The notes beneath the pieces were generated by a model, which saw only the letters and a program-made list of their open reading frames with translations, had not been told where the DNA came from and searched no databases. Position numbers and translations under genes: made by a program. A DNA stretch of 64,000 nt from Nectonema munidae (lineage: Eukaryota; Nematomorpha; Nectonematoida; Nectonematidae): positions 1-64,000 of the forward strand of contig JAUIRK010000875.1 of NCBI GenBank assembly GCA_030549495.1. The letters run 5' to 3'. Of this stretch, positions 48,469-59,619 are shown in pieces (the first letter of the stretch is position 1; every line of letters starts with the position of its first letter).

Positions 48469-50890
48469 CAGTGCTCTTCAAACTTTTTTTTTCGTGACCC
48501 ACCAAAATTTTTTATAAATAAAAAATAAGTTAATGGAGTGAAAAAGTTTATTTCTTCGAAAAATCAACATAAGCTAAACATGAAATAAAATATATTTTAC
48601 TTTTTTTATTTATTTATAAAAGAATTCACAGAAATAAGCATATGTACGAAAAAATAAGGGGTTATGAAGGATAATAGCAGTTAAAATCATATATCATTAT
48701 TAAGATTATATCATTTCATTTGAATCAATGAGATTGATGCGATTGCATTTTTTTGCATAAAAGATCAAATCTAGGCTCTAACTTTGTCAAAGCTGGTCTT
48801 AATACGGTTTCGATACATTTCAAATTTGCTCGATGTTTTGTTTTTAGGTTAGTTAATGCCGAAAAAGCACTTTCGCATAAATAAGTCGATGCAAAAGTTA
48901 GAAGAGTGTTTATTGCAAGCTGAGATAAGTTCGAATATTCTGAATCAAGACCAGACCAAAACGATATGAGACTCATTTTAGCGAACGTGATTTTTAAAGA
49001 AGAATCAGAAGAAAGTTCTGCCAATTCTTCCTGAACCTTTACTGTAAGATTACTCACTTTTTCGACATCAACAGCAAATGGATTTTGAATCCAAGCAAAT
49101 TGGCTCATGTCTGATTCTTTGAGAAAATACTTTTTGAAATTTTCTGCTAAACTTACTAAATGAGCGATTATGATGGGTTTAACTTTTTCAAAACTTAGTG
49201 CGTTTTTGGTTATGAACTCTTCCAAACATGGAAACATTTCGTATGTGTTTCTTTTCACATTAATCAACCAAACATTAGTTTTTTTAATGAAACCTTGAAT
49301 TTTCGAAGTTAATGTAAAAATATTTTTGTTTGCACCTTGCAATGATATGTTGAGTTCATTAAGTTTGTCAAGAATATCTGATAAATAACAAAGTTTAGAA
49401 ACCCAGTCTTCATTGTAAAAGAATCTTACCAAATCCGAGTTATTACTTGATAAAAATAACATGACTTCATTTTTTAATGTCAGTAGCCTTCTTAAAGCTC
49501 GGCCTCTTGAAAGCCATCTAATATCCGTGTGGAGCAGCAAAGATTCAAATTCTGAGCCCATTTCTTTGCAAAAATTCGTAAAGAGTCGAGTATTAAGAGC
49601 ACGGGATTTAATGGAATTGATTATTTTCACTGAATCTTGGAGCACTTCACACAATTCTTCGCTAATTTTTTTTGTTGCAAGCACCTCCCGATGAATCATG
49701 CAATGAATGAAGGTTACTTCCTTTTTACAAACGGATCTGACTTTACTGTGGAAGCCAACATTCTTTCCTGTCATTGCGGCTGCACCATCTGTGCAAACTC
49801 CAACACAGTCAGCCCATTTTAATCCGACTTCTTCAAAAAATTCGTCTACTTTTTGAAACATTGCCCCACCTGTAGCGTGTGCTTCCAATGGCTTGCAAAA
49901 AAGTAAATCTTCATGAAGATCATTGTGGTAGCAATACCTTACATACACTAATATCGTGCCATGTTTGTAATATCCGTTGTCTCATCCAATTGAATTGCGA
50001 ATTTTGAATTTTCTTTAATTCTTTCTAGTAATTGTTCATGTAAGTCCTCGCTAATTTTCGTAATTCTTCTGCTCACTGTGGTGTCAGCCATAGGAATTTT
50101 TTTAATTCGTTTGCATATTTTTGTCCGATGAGAATTTCGGTCATTCTGATGGCTATTGGAAGAGCTATCTTCTCCAATTGTAAACGATTTTTTAGCCTTT
50201 GAAATCAAAAAAGATGCTTCATACGATGCCCGCAAATATTTTAAATTTGTTACAGAATGCGCTTCAATATTTGACGGTTGTTTTCTTCTAGATTGCAACA
50301 ACCTTTCAAAGTACTCCACGGGTTAATTAACACAAGAAGGATGTTTAGTTTCGAGATGCCTTTTCAATTTTGCAGGCCTCATGCTTTCGCTTGCTAAGTG
50401 CTCACTGCAAACCACGCACATTGGGCGCTGCTCATTATTTATTTCAATGAAAGTGAATCCAAATTGTAAATAAGTTTTGTTGTACTTTCTTTTTTTCACA
50501 TAAAAAAGCTTATTCTCTTTTACTTCCGCTTTAGAACTTGTTACACCGCTTGCCATCGTGCGGGCATTACTCAAATCATCAGAGGTTTTTCTCTTGTTTA
50601 TCAGCCACTTTTCCATCGTCGATTTATCTTAAAATAAAATAAAAAATAGAAAATTATGGAATTAAAATAAAAATATCATATTATTTTGCTTTCTTGATGA
50701 AGTTTAACAATACCATTTAAATTAAAACGATTGTCAATTTATATTGAAAATTGATATGTTTGTTATTAAATTAGTAAAAAAACAATGTTGAATATTATTT
50801 AAAAAATTCCATAGTTATAATTTTGGCGACCCCCTTTCTATGGTTACGCGACTCCCCTGGGGGTCGCGACCCCAACTTTGAAGACCTCTG
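48469..50890 (-). mobile_element. Near-complete hAT transposon (ZBED5/SCAND3-like), 2.4 kb
   Basis: The left terminus is CAGTGCTCTTCAAACTTTTT (48469). The right terminus, read inward, is CAGAGGTCTTCAAAGTTGGG (from 50890). The termini share CAG.G.TCTTCAAA. Flanking 8-mers (GTATAGTA and ATCTAAAC) do not match, so the target duplication has decayed or one side was rearranged. The element holds a single transposase gene. Confidence 0.85.
48725..50616 (-). pseudogene. hAT transposase, ZBED5/SCAND3-like, nearly intact
   Basis: Starting at 50616, the sequence has a BED finger (CVVCSEHLASESMRPAKLKR then HLETKHPS). KKIPMADTTVSRRI and FAIQLDETTDITNMA (first catalytic Asp) follow. CVGVCTDGAAAMTGK (second Asp) comes next, then CMIHREVLATK and HTDIRWLSRGRALRRL. 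The C-terminal STYLCESAFSALTNLKTKHR is the hAT dimerisation motif. Only a TAA between the finger and the rest (about 50320) and a frame change near 49948 break about 630 codons. The last frame alone is 407 codons. This family is the source of the ZBED5/SCAND3 host genes of vertebrates; here it is plainly a transposon. Confidence 0.93.
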
Positions 50891-52125
50891 ATCTAAACAA
50901 TCCTACTCACTGTAGGATGAAGTTTGAGATGATGACGTTGTTAAGCCATATGGAAAGAATGTGGATAGGGTAATTATTAATTTAAAAACTTTATTGTACT
51001 ATATACTATATTAGTAAAAGTTGTTACAAAAGAAGGCATTGTAGCTTAATTTCCTTCTTAACTAATAAATAATAAAGTAAAACCTACAATAATTTCAAAC
51101 AATTCGAGAAAAATAAATATAAAAAATATTGAAAACTAAAATATAAAAGGAAATTAATCCTGAATTTCTCAAGCTTCTACAATCGACATGTGTTTTCATT
51201 TGTTAAGCACGGCATGGTATGCAACTACGAATATTCGCTTTCTACAAAATGAATGTTCAGGGCAGAAGTGTAAAACTTTATTAAAAAAACTTTTTTTTCT
51301 TCCGTTTCTCTTTTGAGAAATCTTATTCAACTAAATTTAGAGGTAAAACGTTTTTTCAAACAAACCAAGTATAAAGTGAAAAAAATAAATAATGATGACA
51401 ACAGTAAAAACGCTTACTACCTTTATATATGTTTATGTGTGTTTGTACATAAGTGTGTTCTTAACAATATGAGTTATTATACTTTTATTGGCTAACAAGA
51501 TAAGAACGCACGCATACACCACAAATATCACAAAGACAAAGTACGCACGTGAACACATACACACAAACATGCGATTAAGTGTATGGACACTATAAAGTCA
51601 GCATTGGCCAAGCATGTTATTCAATTACTTACACTCTTTTCTCTTTACAAGTAGCTATGCTTATTGGTTAAAAGATTTATGGATTTGAAACTGCATAGAA
51701 TAGTAAAATTTTAAGAATGTATTCAATATAGGCACTAAGTAAGATAAATTCAATTTTTTCAATTCGATTTTAATTGAAAGTTTGTGGCATATATATAAGT
51801 AACCGAACTACTCTCAAAATTGTATGAAAAGATGCGGCTAGATATTCTAGTAAATGTCACGAAGTTCATTGGATATAATTCTGCCAATTGATAGCCAAGA
51901 TCTACATTCTCTCGTGACTTATAGGGTTAAAATTAAATTGTCAAAATGGGAAAGATTAGGTTGTGAAATAATATATTAATAATAGTACAATGATATCAAT
52001 ATAATTTAATATAATAGACACAGAAACACATTTCATGATTCTGGAGTTAACAATGTGAGTCAAAAAAATGTTCACATATTTTTATAGAGAACAAATAAAA
52101 AATATAAGAAATGCTGGTCATTAAT
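50891..52125. other. No gene seen between hAT and XPA
   Basis: AT-rich. The 3' region of XPA (minus strand) would lie in its right part. I see no clear AATAAA on the minus strand close to the stop codon. A short patch with CACACA-like sequence is at about 51510-51570. Confidence 0.5.
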
Positions 52126-53028
52126 TCACAATTTCTCAAATTGAAAAGTGTGACCACATTGTATGCAGACTTTCTGAAAGGTATCATTGTCTAAACTTTC
52201 TTCATCGCCATATTCATGCACGTGCTTCTTCTCAACGTGTCTGTTGAATAGTGAACTTCGAACTTCAGCCCTGAGCTCTCGCATTTTTTTCGCATACTTT
52301 CGTTTTTTCATGCTTTCTGACTTGTGTTCTTTTAACAGTATGGCTTCTTCAAGGTTTTCTTCGGAGCCCCAGACGAGCAGTGCTCGTTCATACACTTGTT
52401 TACGTAGATATAAACGCATATTACTGTATCTTTGATTATATGGATTCGGCCTTTTTATAAACTTCAAAGCAGGTTCTCGCAAATCAAAATCGACTGATTT
52501 AAGTGCAAACTCCTTCATCGCTTCTGTCCTTGTAATCAATACAAGTTGGCTATCTCCAATCTCAGCAGCATTGCCATGTTCGTGTTGTTGGTCATTCTTC
52601 CATTTGCAGGAATCACAGACTTTGCAATCAAAAGTATCGAAAAGGAAGGAATTGTAAAAAATTTTACAACAAATAATGCACGCGATGCTTTGATCACTGA
52701 GTAAAGGAGCAGGTATTCTTTTTAAGGGCAGTGATCTTGATTGTGAAGAAGGTTCCAAACTTGTTTCATAATTAACGACTTCATCTTCTTCGATGAAAAA
52801 TCCTGCTCCTGTATCTATAATTCTCTTAACATCAGATGATCCAGTAAGGACAGTTTTATTAAATCTTGAAGCTTTGTCAAAAATAGAATCTGGTCTTCTA
52901 ACAACTTTAGTTAATTTTGACTTTTTGAGTTGGAGAGCTTTTTGTCTATTTTTTTCAATCTTTTTCAGTTGTACTTCTGTTAACCTGCTCTTATTTTCCT
53001 CCATTAAGGAAGTCAGCTTCAAACTCAT
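52126..53028 (-). CDS. xpa: DNA damage recognition protein XPA, full length
   Basis: XPA is the scaffold of nucleotide excision repair. It binds damaged DNA, RPA, ERCC1-XPF and TFIIH in the nucleus. The 300-codon frame is uninterrupted (human XPA is 273). IIDTGAGFFIEEDE (residues 70-83) is the ERCC1-binding segment. Cys117, Cys120, Cys138 and Cys141 form the C4 zinc finger (CIIC...CDSC). ITRTEAMKEF, DLREPALKFI and MRLYLRKQVYERALLVWGS (residues 165-222) form the DNA-binding domain. The C-terminus HEYGDEESLDNDTFQKVCIQ then CGHTF is the TFIIH-binding end. An extra loop of about ten residues (150-160) follows the finger. The whole gene is one exon, whereas vertebrate XPA is split. An out-of-frame ATG five bases upstream opens a 13-codon frame across the start. 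Confidence 0.97.
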   Translation of the reverse strand: MSLKLTSLMEENKSRLTEVQLKKIEKNRQKALQLKKSKLTKVVRRPDSIFDKASRFNKTVLTGSSDVKRIIDTGAGFFIEEDEVVNYETSLEPSSQSRSLPLKRIPAPLLSDQSIACIICCKIFYNSFLFDTFDCKVCDSCKWKNDQQHEHGNAAEIGDSQLVLITRTEAMKEFALKSVDFDLREPALKFIKRPNPYNQRYSNMRLYLRKQVYERALLVWGSEENLEEAILLKEHKSESMKKRKYAKKMRELRAEVRSSLFNRHVEKKHVHEYGDEESLDNDTFQKVCIQCGHTFQFEKL

Positions 53029-54646
53029 TCATTTTAAATCATTTAATTTCTATTTTTTGTCTAAAAAGCAAACGTGTAAAATTATATTTATATCATGCTG
53101 ATACGAAGAAACCTAGATTTAAAAAAAGTCTGATAAATTATTCCAGGTGGGCACAAGTTGGAAATCGAAGGGGATGGGATATTTTTAAATGATTTTAAAT
53201 CTCAAAATTTCAGGTTAATGGACAACCTTTTGATAAAAGATATATAAAAAGCCATTCCTAAAATATCTTCAAAGACGAAATTATTGTCATGATAAAGGCG
53301 TTAAGGGTGCGAAAAAAACAACAAAAATAATTTAGACTAAATTCGCCATGCTAAAACTATAAAAGAGGAGGGGCAAAATGGAATAAGTTATTTATTAGAG
53401 TGGAATCGCTTAAAGTGAACATACGGATACTGCTTTAAAAGCTAAGCAGGGTGTACTCATTCACAAAGAACATTCTTTCAGAATTGGCTATAAACACCTC
53501 TACGTGTTGCATTACACAAAGAAAAGGTCTGAAAACACTTATTTACAACGAACTGTAAATTTCCAGTCCAGCTACGCAAGTGAGATATTTTTTATTTTAG
53601 CTCATATGATAACATTTGGAGAAACGACCATAAAATTTATTAAAACATGGTACTCTGTATAAGTATATATTATTATTGGCTCCAGGATAAGAAGTATAGA
53701 ATTACAGAAACAAAAATTTACCATCAACATCGAGTTACTAACGTCTATTTAACAAAAACGTTTGACATTGATACAAAATAGTAGCTGTACTCGCTGTGGA
53801 ACAGAAAGCATGATAACTCGGGAGTTTAGTTTACCCCCAACACTTCTTCAACCTAGATAAACACTGCAAACAAAATTAAGTCTTATTAGCACGGTGCATG
53901 AAGAGAATGAGAACTTGAATACCTAAAAGACAATAAAGCCTTTTTTATAAGAACTCTATAATTTAAAGCTTAAAATGTTTATCCCTACTAATTACTGTAA
54001 CCAGCCCCGTCTATAGAGAGGGGGTGGGTTTGCCCCTGGGATTTATTTACCCCTCTGAAACTCCTATACACATTCTTATAGTCCCGGCCCCATTAAAATC
54101 AGTTTTGCCCACTTCCCTTGATCAGTTTACCTCCCCCCTCCTAACGCTCCGCTTGATCAATCCCCTCCCTCTGTACTTGAAGTCGGCAAAGAGGCAAATT
54201 TAAACAATCAAGTCTTAAATCCACAAATGAAATATATAGCATCTTAATTCTTAGATAAGTGTTTTATTTAATGTTTTCTTTTTAGTTACAAGATTGCTTA
54301 CAATAGTTGGCAATGTTTTTACACTTTGCTTAAAATTTTTATAAATAAAATTTAGTACAAATAATATCATTTTCATGAAATTCTTAGATTATAACTTAGG
54401 GAATGGAATAACTAATTTATATAAGTTTAAGGTTTGTAGAATATTTCTTTTAAAAATTTTAAACCGTCAATTTCTATTTAAATTTTCGTTGTTAAAAATT
54501 TAAAAATATCATTTTAAGCAACAATGCATTTCAGTGCAGAGTAATGAATCCACCTAACCAATTCATTTGATATGAACCATGCTTGTTGACAATTAGTGAA
54601 ATGAGAGGCGGAGAAAAATTATTTAGCTCCTAATCAATATTGGATC
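53029..54646. other. XPA upstream region; no gene seen
   Basis: The promoter of XPA should lie in the first few hundred bases (minus strand), but no TATA box or other element can be assigned with confidence. A C/G-rich patch at 54000-54180 (CCAGCCCCGTCTATAG, GGGGGTGGGTTTGCCCCTG) looks like a decayed transposon end but cannot be named. Confidence 0.4.
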
Positions 54647-55096
54647 GGCTAGTGCAGTGGTTCCCAAACTTTTCTGCTTGACGCCTCTTTTGACTTCCAT
54701 AAAATCCTCACGCCCCCCCCTCATATCCAACGAGCATATATAAAAGATATGCATAATATAATAAACTTTATATATTCATAATAATAAATTATATCTTTAG
54801 GAAGTTTTGGAAAGGGAGATATATCCCTGCCTGGTGCACATGGATGAAAACAAATAAATTGATTTGTAATACAAACATAAGACATTTATTATGCAGGAAT
54901 AATTAGTACTTCACTTATAATTAGTGTGTTCATGCACATACATGGCCAAATTGCCATATATATACTTATATAAATAAAATATATTAAAGGAAACTTGCAA
55001 CACTATCACTGAAAAAAAAATTGAAAGTTTCTTTTAGCTAAACTAAATTATGAGTGGGATGGGTGATGTTGTTTCTTTTTCACTAGATCAGAAATT

Positions 55097-56800
55097 CTAG
55101 ACCCTCAAAGAGGACAACGCACAACGCAATTCACTTCCTACGAGCAGTCGATTTCGCTGTTTTGTTTTCAGTACAACAAGAGTCGAAAAACCCACTTCAC
55201 AGAGATAAGTTGATGAAAAGGGAATCAATAAACGAAGTGCTTCTTCTCCAAGTTTAGGGTAAATAGGGAGATATTTCACCCAAAATTCTTCCAGCTTCAT
55301 GATCGTCTGGAAATTATCTGCCGCAGTTGAGTCACACTTCAAATCTATGGCTTCCTCTTGCAAATGATCGCCCAGCAAGTCTATATTAATATTGAATGGG
55401 TTTCGTATCAGCTTCCAAATAATTTTGTCAATGGAAATATCTGGAAAATAGTGCACAAATCCTTCAGCAAGGGAGTCTAAATGAGATTAAATTTCTTTCT
55501 TCATGTCTGCACCATACTGTTCAAGGTCATTCTTTTCACACACATGTTCATTGAGATGAGAAAATGAAGAGAAATTCCCTGCTTGTACTTTACGTTTCCA
55601 AAGTTGGATTTTCTCCGTGAAAGCATTGATTGCTTCATAATGTGCAATAATGGTTGCATTCCTCCCTTGAAGCTTCAAATTTAGGTTGTTGATTGCCTCA
55701 AAAAAATCAACAAGATATGTTAGTTTATGCTGGAACTTTTCATCTGAGAATGCATCATGTAAATTTTCTTTCTTCTGGCTTTGTAGAAAAACTTTCACTT
55801 CATCCTTCAGCTCATATAGGCGACTCAGCATATTTCCTTGGACAACCAACGGACCTCTTTGTGGAAAAGAAGAGATTTGTGATCAGTTCCTAAATCTGTA
55901 CAAAGGTGTAAAAAGCGTAGAATTTAAAGAGCTCTTTTTCACAAAATTTACTACTTTAATGGCCAAGTTTAGTGACAAGCGTAGTTCGTCTGGTAGAGTC
56001 TTGGCAGTTAAGCTTGTCTGTGAATAACACAGTGAGTAGCAGTTATTGCTTGATTCTTTTCTTTGACTAACTTCACGAATCCAGAACGTGATCCAAGCAT
56101 TGCTGGGGCACCGGCAGGTCAGACACCGACTAACTTTTCCCATGAGAGATTATGTTCTTAAAAAAAATTTGAAACTTTTGCAAACACATCTGAAGCCTTT
56201 GATGTTGTGTCTAGTTCTGCTGAGAAAAGTATTTCTTCTTTCAAAGTTCCTTCATCCTTAAATCGTGAGTAAACAAGTAACTGACAACAATGGGCAACAT
56301 CAGTTGTTTCATCACTCTGTATTGCAAAAAAACGAGATGTTATTTTGGCCTCTGAGATCTCATCAATCCGACGCTTCATAGTGTTGTCGGAAAGAGATAT
56401 TTTTGATAACTTCTTCTGACTTTCATCTCCAAGCACAATACCTGCAGCACTCAGTAAGCATGGTTTTACAAGAGTCTATCCAACAGAATGAGCTTTTGAA
56501 ATAAGCAATGAGGGTTCGTAAGATGCTTCAACCACTTTGAATGCCTCCTGATGAAAAGCTCCAGTGGTGTCCAGCTTCATTCGTTTTAACTGGTGAAGTT
56601 TGGCTGTGAAAAACTCATTTGGCTTGTTTTTCAGTGCAGAATGGTTTGTCTTCAAATGACGTTCCAGGCGACCAGGCCTTAAGGCGTCATTGCTGAGAAC
56701 TGCATGGCAAATTACACATTGAGGAATGTGAATTCAATTTTTCTCGGTAAAGGTGAAGCCAAACTTTATGTACTCATCGACAAACTTTCTTTTCTTTGCT
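55097..56800 (-). pseudogene. hAT transposase remnant, ZBED5/SCAND3-like
   Basis: From the right: a BED finger (CVICHAVLSNDALRPGRLER, about 56710-56650), then EASYEPSLLISKAHSVG. LSDNTMKRRIDEIS and FFAIQSDETTDVAHCCQLLV (first Asp, about 56330) follow. RLYELKDEVKVFLQSQKK and LVDFFEAINNLNLKLQGRN (55830-55660) come next, and the dimerisation end FSSTYLCEVGFSTLVVLKTK (55220-55150) closes it. The part around the second catalytic Asp is poorly preserved (55880-56150). A TGA interrupts the finger region, and further stops and frame changes separate the parts. It is more decayed than the related element at 48469 despite its clean target duplication. Confidence 0.88.
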
Positions 56801-57002
56801 ACCGATAATCACGTCATAAATCATAGTTTTATACACCACACACAATCACAGACATACACTGCAACACTCACGTGACTGGTATATTCTGGTTTTCTTGCCA
56901 AATAGTCATATTTTCCAGATGGCCTTACGCCCTGGGGCCCACATCCTCAAAATTATTGGGGGCGAAATTTTTTTTGTTGCAATTTTCAAAATTGGTGGTC
57001 TG

Positions 57003-57842
57003 GAAATACCCCGGGGAGACCAAATATTCAAGCAATCCTTTAAAATAGAGTGCATTCAGCGCATACCTAAAGTCCTAAATTTATAAGACTACTTTATATT
57101 TTTTTTTACAAAATTGGTGAATTTAAATACTATACTTCATGTGAAAATATTTTAATTAAATTTGCATATCGAATATGGTGCGCAGAAAAAAAGCCCTCCG
57201 GAAAAAATGACCCAATTAAAAAGTAGGAAAAAATGCCCCCGAAAAAATGCCCCAATTTAAAATTAGGAAAAAATGCCCCAACACAAAAAATTTCAAAAAA
57301 AAGATATGTCAAATAAAGATGTTTTGTAAAAAAAAAAGTTAACTTTTCATCTAAAACATTTAAAATTTAATTAAAGTAAACTAAAAAACTTAGCATACGA
57401 CAATTTTTTAAATACAAATTTTTTTTTTATAAAACAGCAAATATTTTTGGACTTTGGGTGTATCAGAACACTTTCTAAATATAATTTGTGTTTTAACTAA
57501 TTTAAGAACACATTCCTACAAATCTGCACCATTGCTATTGTTTTCAAGAACTTTATAAAGAAAAAAAACCCTATAGATTAAGAAATTTAGCCTTTCAAAA
57601 CGGTACGAAATAAAAATATTTATATAATTTAAAAAAATCCTGAAAATCAAAAATTTTTTCCTACTTTTTAATTAGGGGTATTTTTCTCGGGGGATTTTTA
57701 CCTACAACCATCGAATATACACTAGTTTAAAAAAATCCAAAATTGTTAGGGGGTGGAATAGGCTTTTCATTTGAAAAATGAAGTAGTCTACCAGGCACAC
57801 TACAGGAATTGATGAAAGGATATTTGATTCATAGAGAAACCC
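57003..57842. repeat. Dispersed repeat R, copy interrupted by a miniature element
   Basis: GAGACCAAATATTCAAGC (57003) to TTTGATTCATAGAGAAA (57842) matches 10785-11032. The match is interrupted at 57177-57709 and by a 40-bp indel near 57046. It lies in the right part of the hAT at 54655. Confidence 0.85.
57168..57718. mobile_element. 533-bp MULE-like miniature element (57177-57709) with 9-bp target duplication
   Basis: ATCGAATAT occurs on both sides (57168-57176 and 57710-57718), and the uninterrupted repeat at 10785 has it once. Terminal repeats are about 50 bp. The left begins GGTGCGCAGAAAAAAAGCCC and the right, read inward, GGTTGTAGGTAAAAATCCCC. Both run into a shared AATTAAAAAGTAGGAAAA. 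A 9-bp duplication with long terminal repeats fits a non-autonomous Mutator-like element. No transposase is inside. The family assignment is inference from the duplication length. Confidence 0.85.
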
Positions 57843-57940
57843 TAACCCCCCCCCCCCCCTCGGATGTGCACCCCTACTTACGCCCCCTTATATCCATCTC
57901 ACGCCCCCCCCCCCCCAGTTTGGGAATCATAGGGCTAGTG

Positions 57941-58705
57941 GGTTTATCGAATAATCTACTGTCGGAAAAATGAGGTCTGACTGCATTACCAATGTGTCTT
58001 CTAATACAACCCTTTCCATGCCTTTAGAAGACAAATAAACCTTTACTTAGTTAGAGTATAGCATATCCAGCGATGCTATAGATAGACGATGACCACCAGT
58101 AAAACTGATTAATAAATAGAAATAAGGATGGATAAAGACTTGATTGCATCCAATAAGTAGTGATCTATCATATATGAATGATTTTGTTAACTTGTTGAGC
58201 TTTAAGAGTTGTCCAAACTTTCTAAAAATTTTCGTCTGGCTATAATCTTTTAATAGCCCGAGGTCTCATTTAAAAAAATAAATCAACATATAAACTACTG
58301 TACTATAAAAATTAACATAATTGTTTATATCTTTTCATCTGAGAAGCATATATTAAACATAAACATGTTAATAAGACCAGTGTGAGTGACGAAAGAAATG
58401 AAAACGGCTGATTTAAATATATTCAATTATAAAAGAAATTATTTTTTTAAAACCAAGTCCTGAAGGGTCTAAGGAAATTTAATTTTTAAATTTTTTTTTA
58501 CTTATATTTCAAAAACACCATTTTTACTACAGGAGAAAAAGAACATAAATAGGGTTAATATATTTTCAATCTTTCTTGTTGTTGTTTTATGTTGTTGTTT
58601 TATTTGACACAGCTTGTAAAATGCAAGGATTTCGAAAGCTGGCATGAGGCTTTTACAAATTTAAGATGATTAATCACAGTTTTTGTGAATTTGTTTTTTT
58701 AGCAT
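57941..58705. other. No gene seen
   Basis: AT-rich spacer. No frame or repeat supported. Confidence 0.5.
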
Positions 58706-58782
58706 TGGGAGCCTTGGGGATCGAACCCCTGACCTTCAACTGTTAAGCTGAGAGGTACACCCTAACAACCATGAGGCTCTCA
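58706..58782 (-). tRNA. tRNA-like sequence (pseudogene or tRNA-derived SINE head)
   Basis: On the minus strand it starts GAGAGCCTCATGGTTGTTAG and has a perfect B box (GGGTTCGATCCCC), an A-box-like TGGTTGTTAGGG and matching ends (AGAGCCT with AGGCTCC). The anticodon arm is irregular: TCAGCT pairs with AGTTGA around a four-base loop, one base too few for a normal arm. It is therefore unlikely to be a working tRNA. No poly(A) or SINE body was identified, so a plain tRNA pseudogene is equally possible. Confidence 0.5.
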
Positions 58783-59245
58783 ATCTTTCTTACTATCTTA
58801 TGAAAAATTCTATTTCTTTTACGGATATTTTTATTTTTATAATTTATTTAATGATATTCTTATTGTATATCTGCGGCCATGACCTTTGGCTTAATATATT
58901 GTATTTTTCATTATATTGTAAATTTTAAGCGTTTTGGTATTGGGCGTTTTGACCCGGCACCATCTTGAACAATGTAAAAAATCTTTTCTAGCAAACCTAC
59001 AAAACAAACTGAGAAAACGTTTTCCTGATACAGACAGCTTTAAAAGCTGAAAATTTACTCTCTAATAATGATGATATTGAGCTTAAAATAATCAAGGTTT
59101 TACTATCAAAATATCATTAGTTATACCAAAGAACACACCTAACGCTTCTGTAATTAAACTAATACTAGATAAAGAGGATTATAGACAATGGGAAAAATTT
59201 GGATCTTTTTTTACAAAAGAAACACATAATGATAAAAAAAATTGG
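58783..59245 (+). other. Unassigned coding-like scraps
   Basis: Short pieces such as LEQCKKSFLANLQNKLRKRF near 58970 and ASVIKLILDKEDYRQWEKFG near 59140 look coding but belong to no family I can name. The first could be a decayed hAT segment; a hAT right end lies at 60890. Confidence 0.25.
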
Positions 59246-59302
59246 GATCAAGTGTAGAATCTGACTCTTGAACGTTTTGAGAGACAGATTCTACACTTGA
59301 TC
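59246..59302. repeat. Perfect 18-bp inverted repeat
   Basis: GATCAAGTGTAGAATCTG (59246-59263) and CAGATTCTACACTTGATC (59285-59302) are exact reverse complements with a 21-base loop. It could be the junction of two element ends or a short foldback. Confidence 0.85.
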
Positions 59303-59619
59303 GTAATTTCCGAAATTTCCCTAGAAAAGTAAAAAAAAAATTTCTAGTTTTTTATTTTTTGTTGAACATGGCTTTTTCCGAACTTATCTAATGAAAATTA
59401 AGCAAACGATTTCAAGGCATTTTTTTGATCCTGATAGATTTTGATTTTTAAATTCGAACAAAGTTTTCTTCTGCCCTTTTCATATACACAAGTACTTTAA
59501 AATGAAACATCAAATTGATATCAATAATAATTTTTACACAAACTTTCTGTTGAAAATAAAATGAAAGTGATAATATACAAATTATAAACTTTTTGAAGCA
59601 AAAAATCTTTTGTTCAACG

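Larger units (their letters stand above)
54647..57940 (-). mobile_element. hAT transposon with exact 8-bp target duplication (54655-57932), containing nested insertions
   Basis: GGCTAGTG flanks both ends (54647-54654 and 57933-57940). Terminal repeats are CAGTGGTTCCCAAACTTTTC on the left and CTATGATTCCCAAACTGGGG read inward from the right. C-runs near 57843 and 57903 belong to the right end. The 3278-bp length includes a dispersed repeat (about 57003-57842) and, inside that, a 533-bp miniature element. Confidence 0.94.

Noticed and set aside
48146-48505. 119-codon minus frame
   Set aside because: It runs across the terminus of the hAT at 48469 and has no family resemblance, so it is a chance frame.
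48725-50616. Host ZBED5/SCAND3 gene rather than a transposon
   Set aside because: Terminal repeats lie just outside the gene, and a stop and a frame change break it, so it is a resident transposon copy.
53029-53300. XPA promoter elements
   Set aside because: No TATA, initiator or binding site stands out above the AT-rich background, so none was annotated.
53395-53460. Possible 5S rRNA-like sequence (AAAAGCTAAGCAGGG)
   Set aside because: Only a short chance match. The 5S internal promoter boxes and flanking stems are absent.
57843-57916. Poly-C runs as a functional G-quadruplex
   Set aside because: They belong to the variable right end of the hAT element. The tracts are homopolymer runs and prone to sequencing length error.
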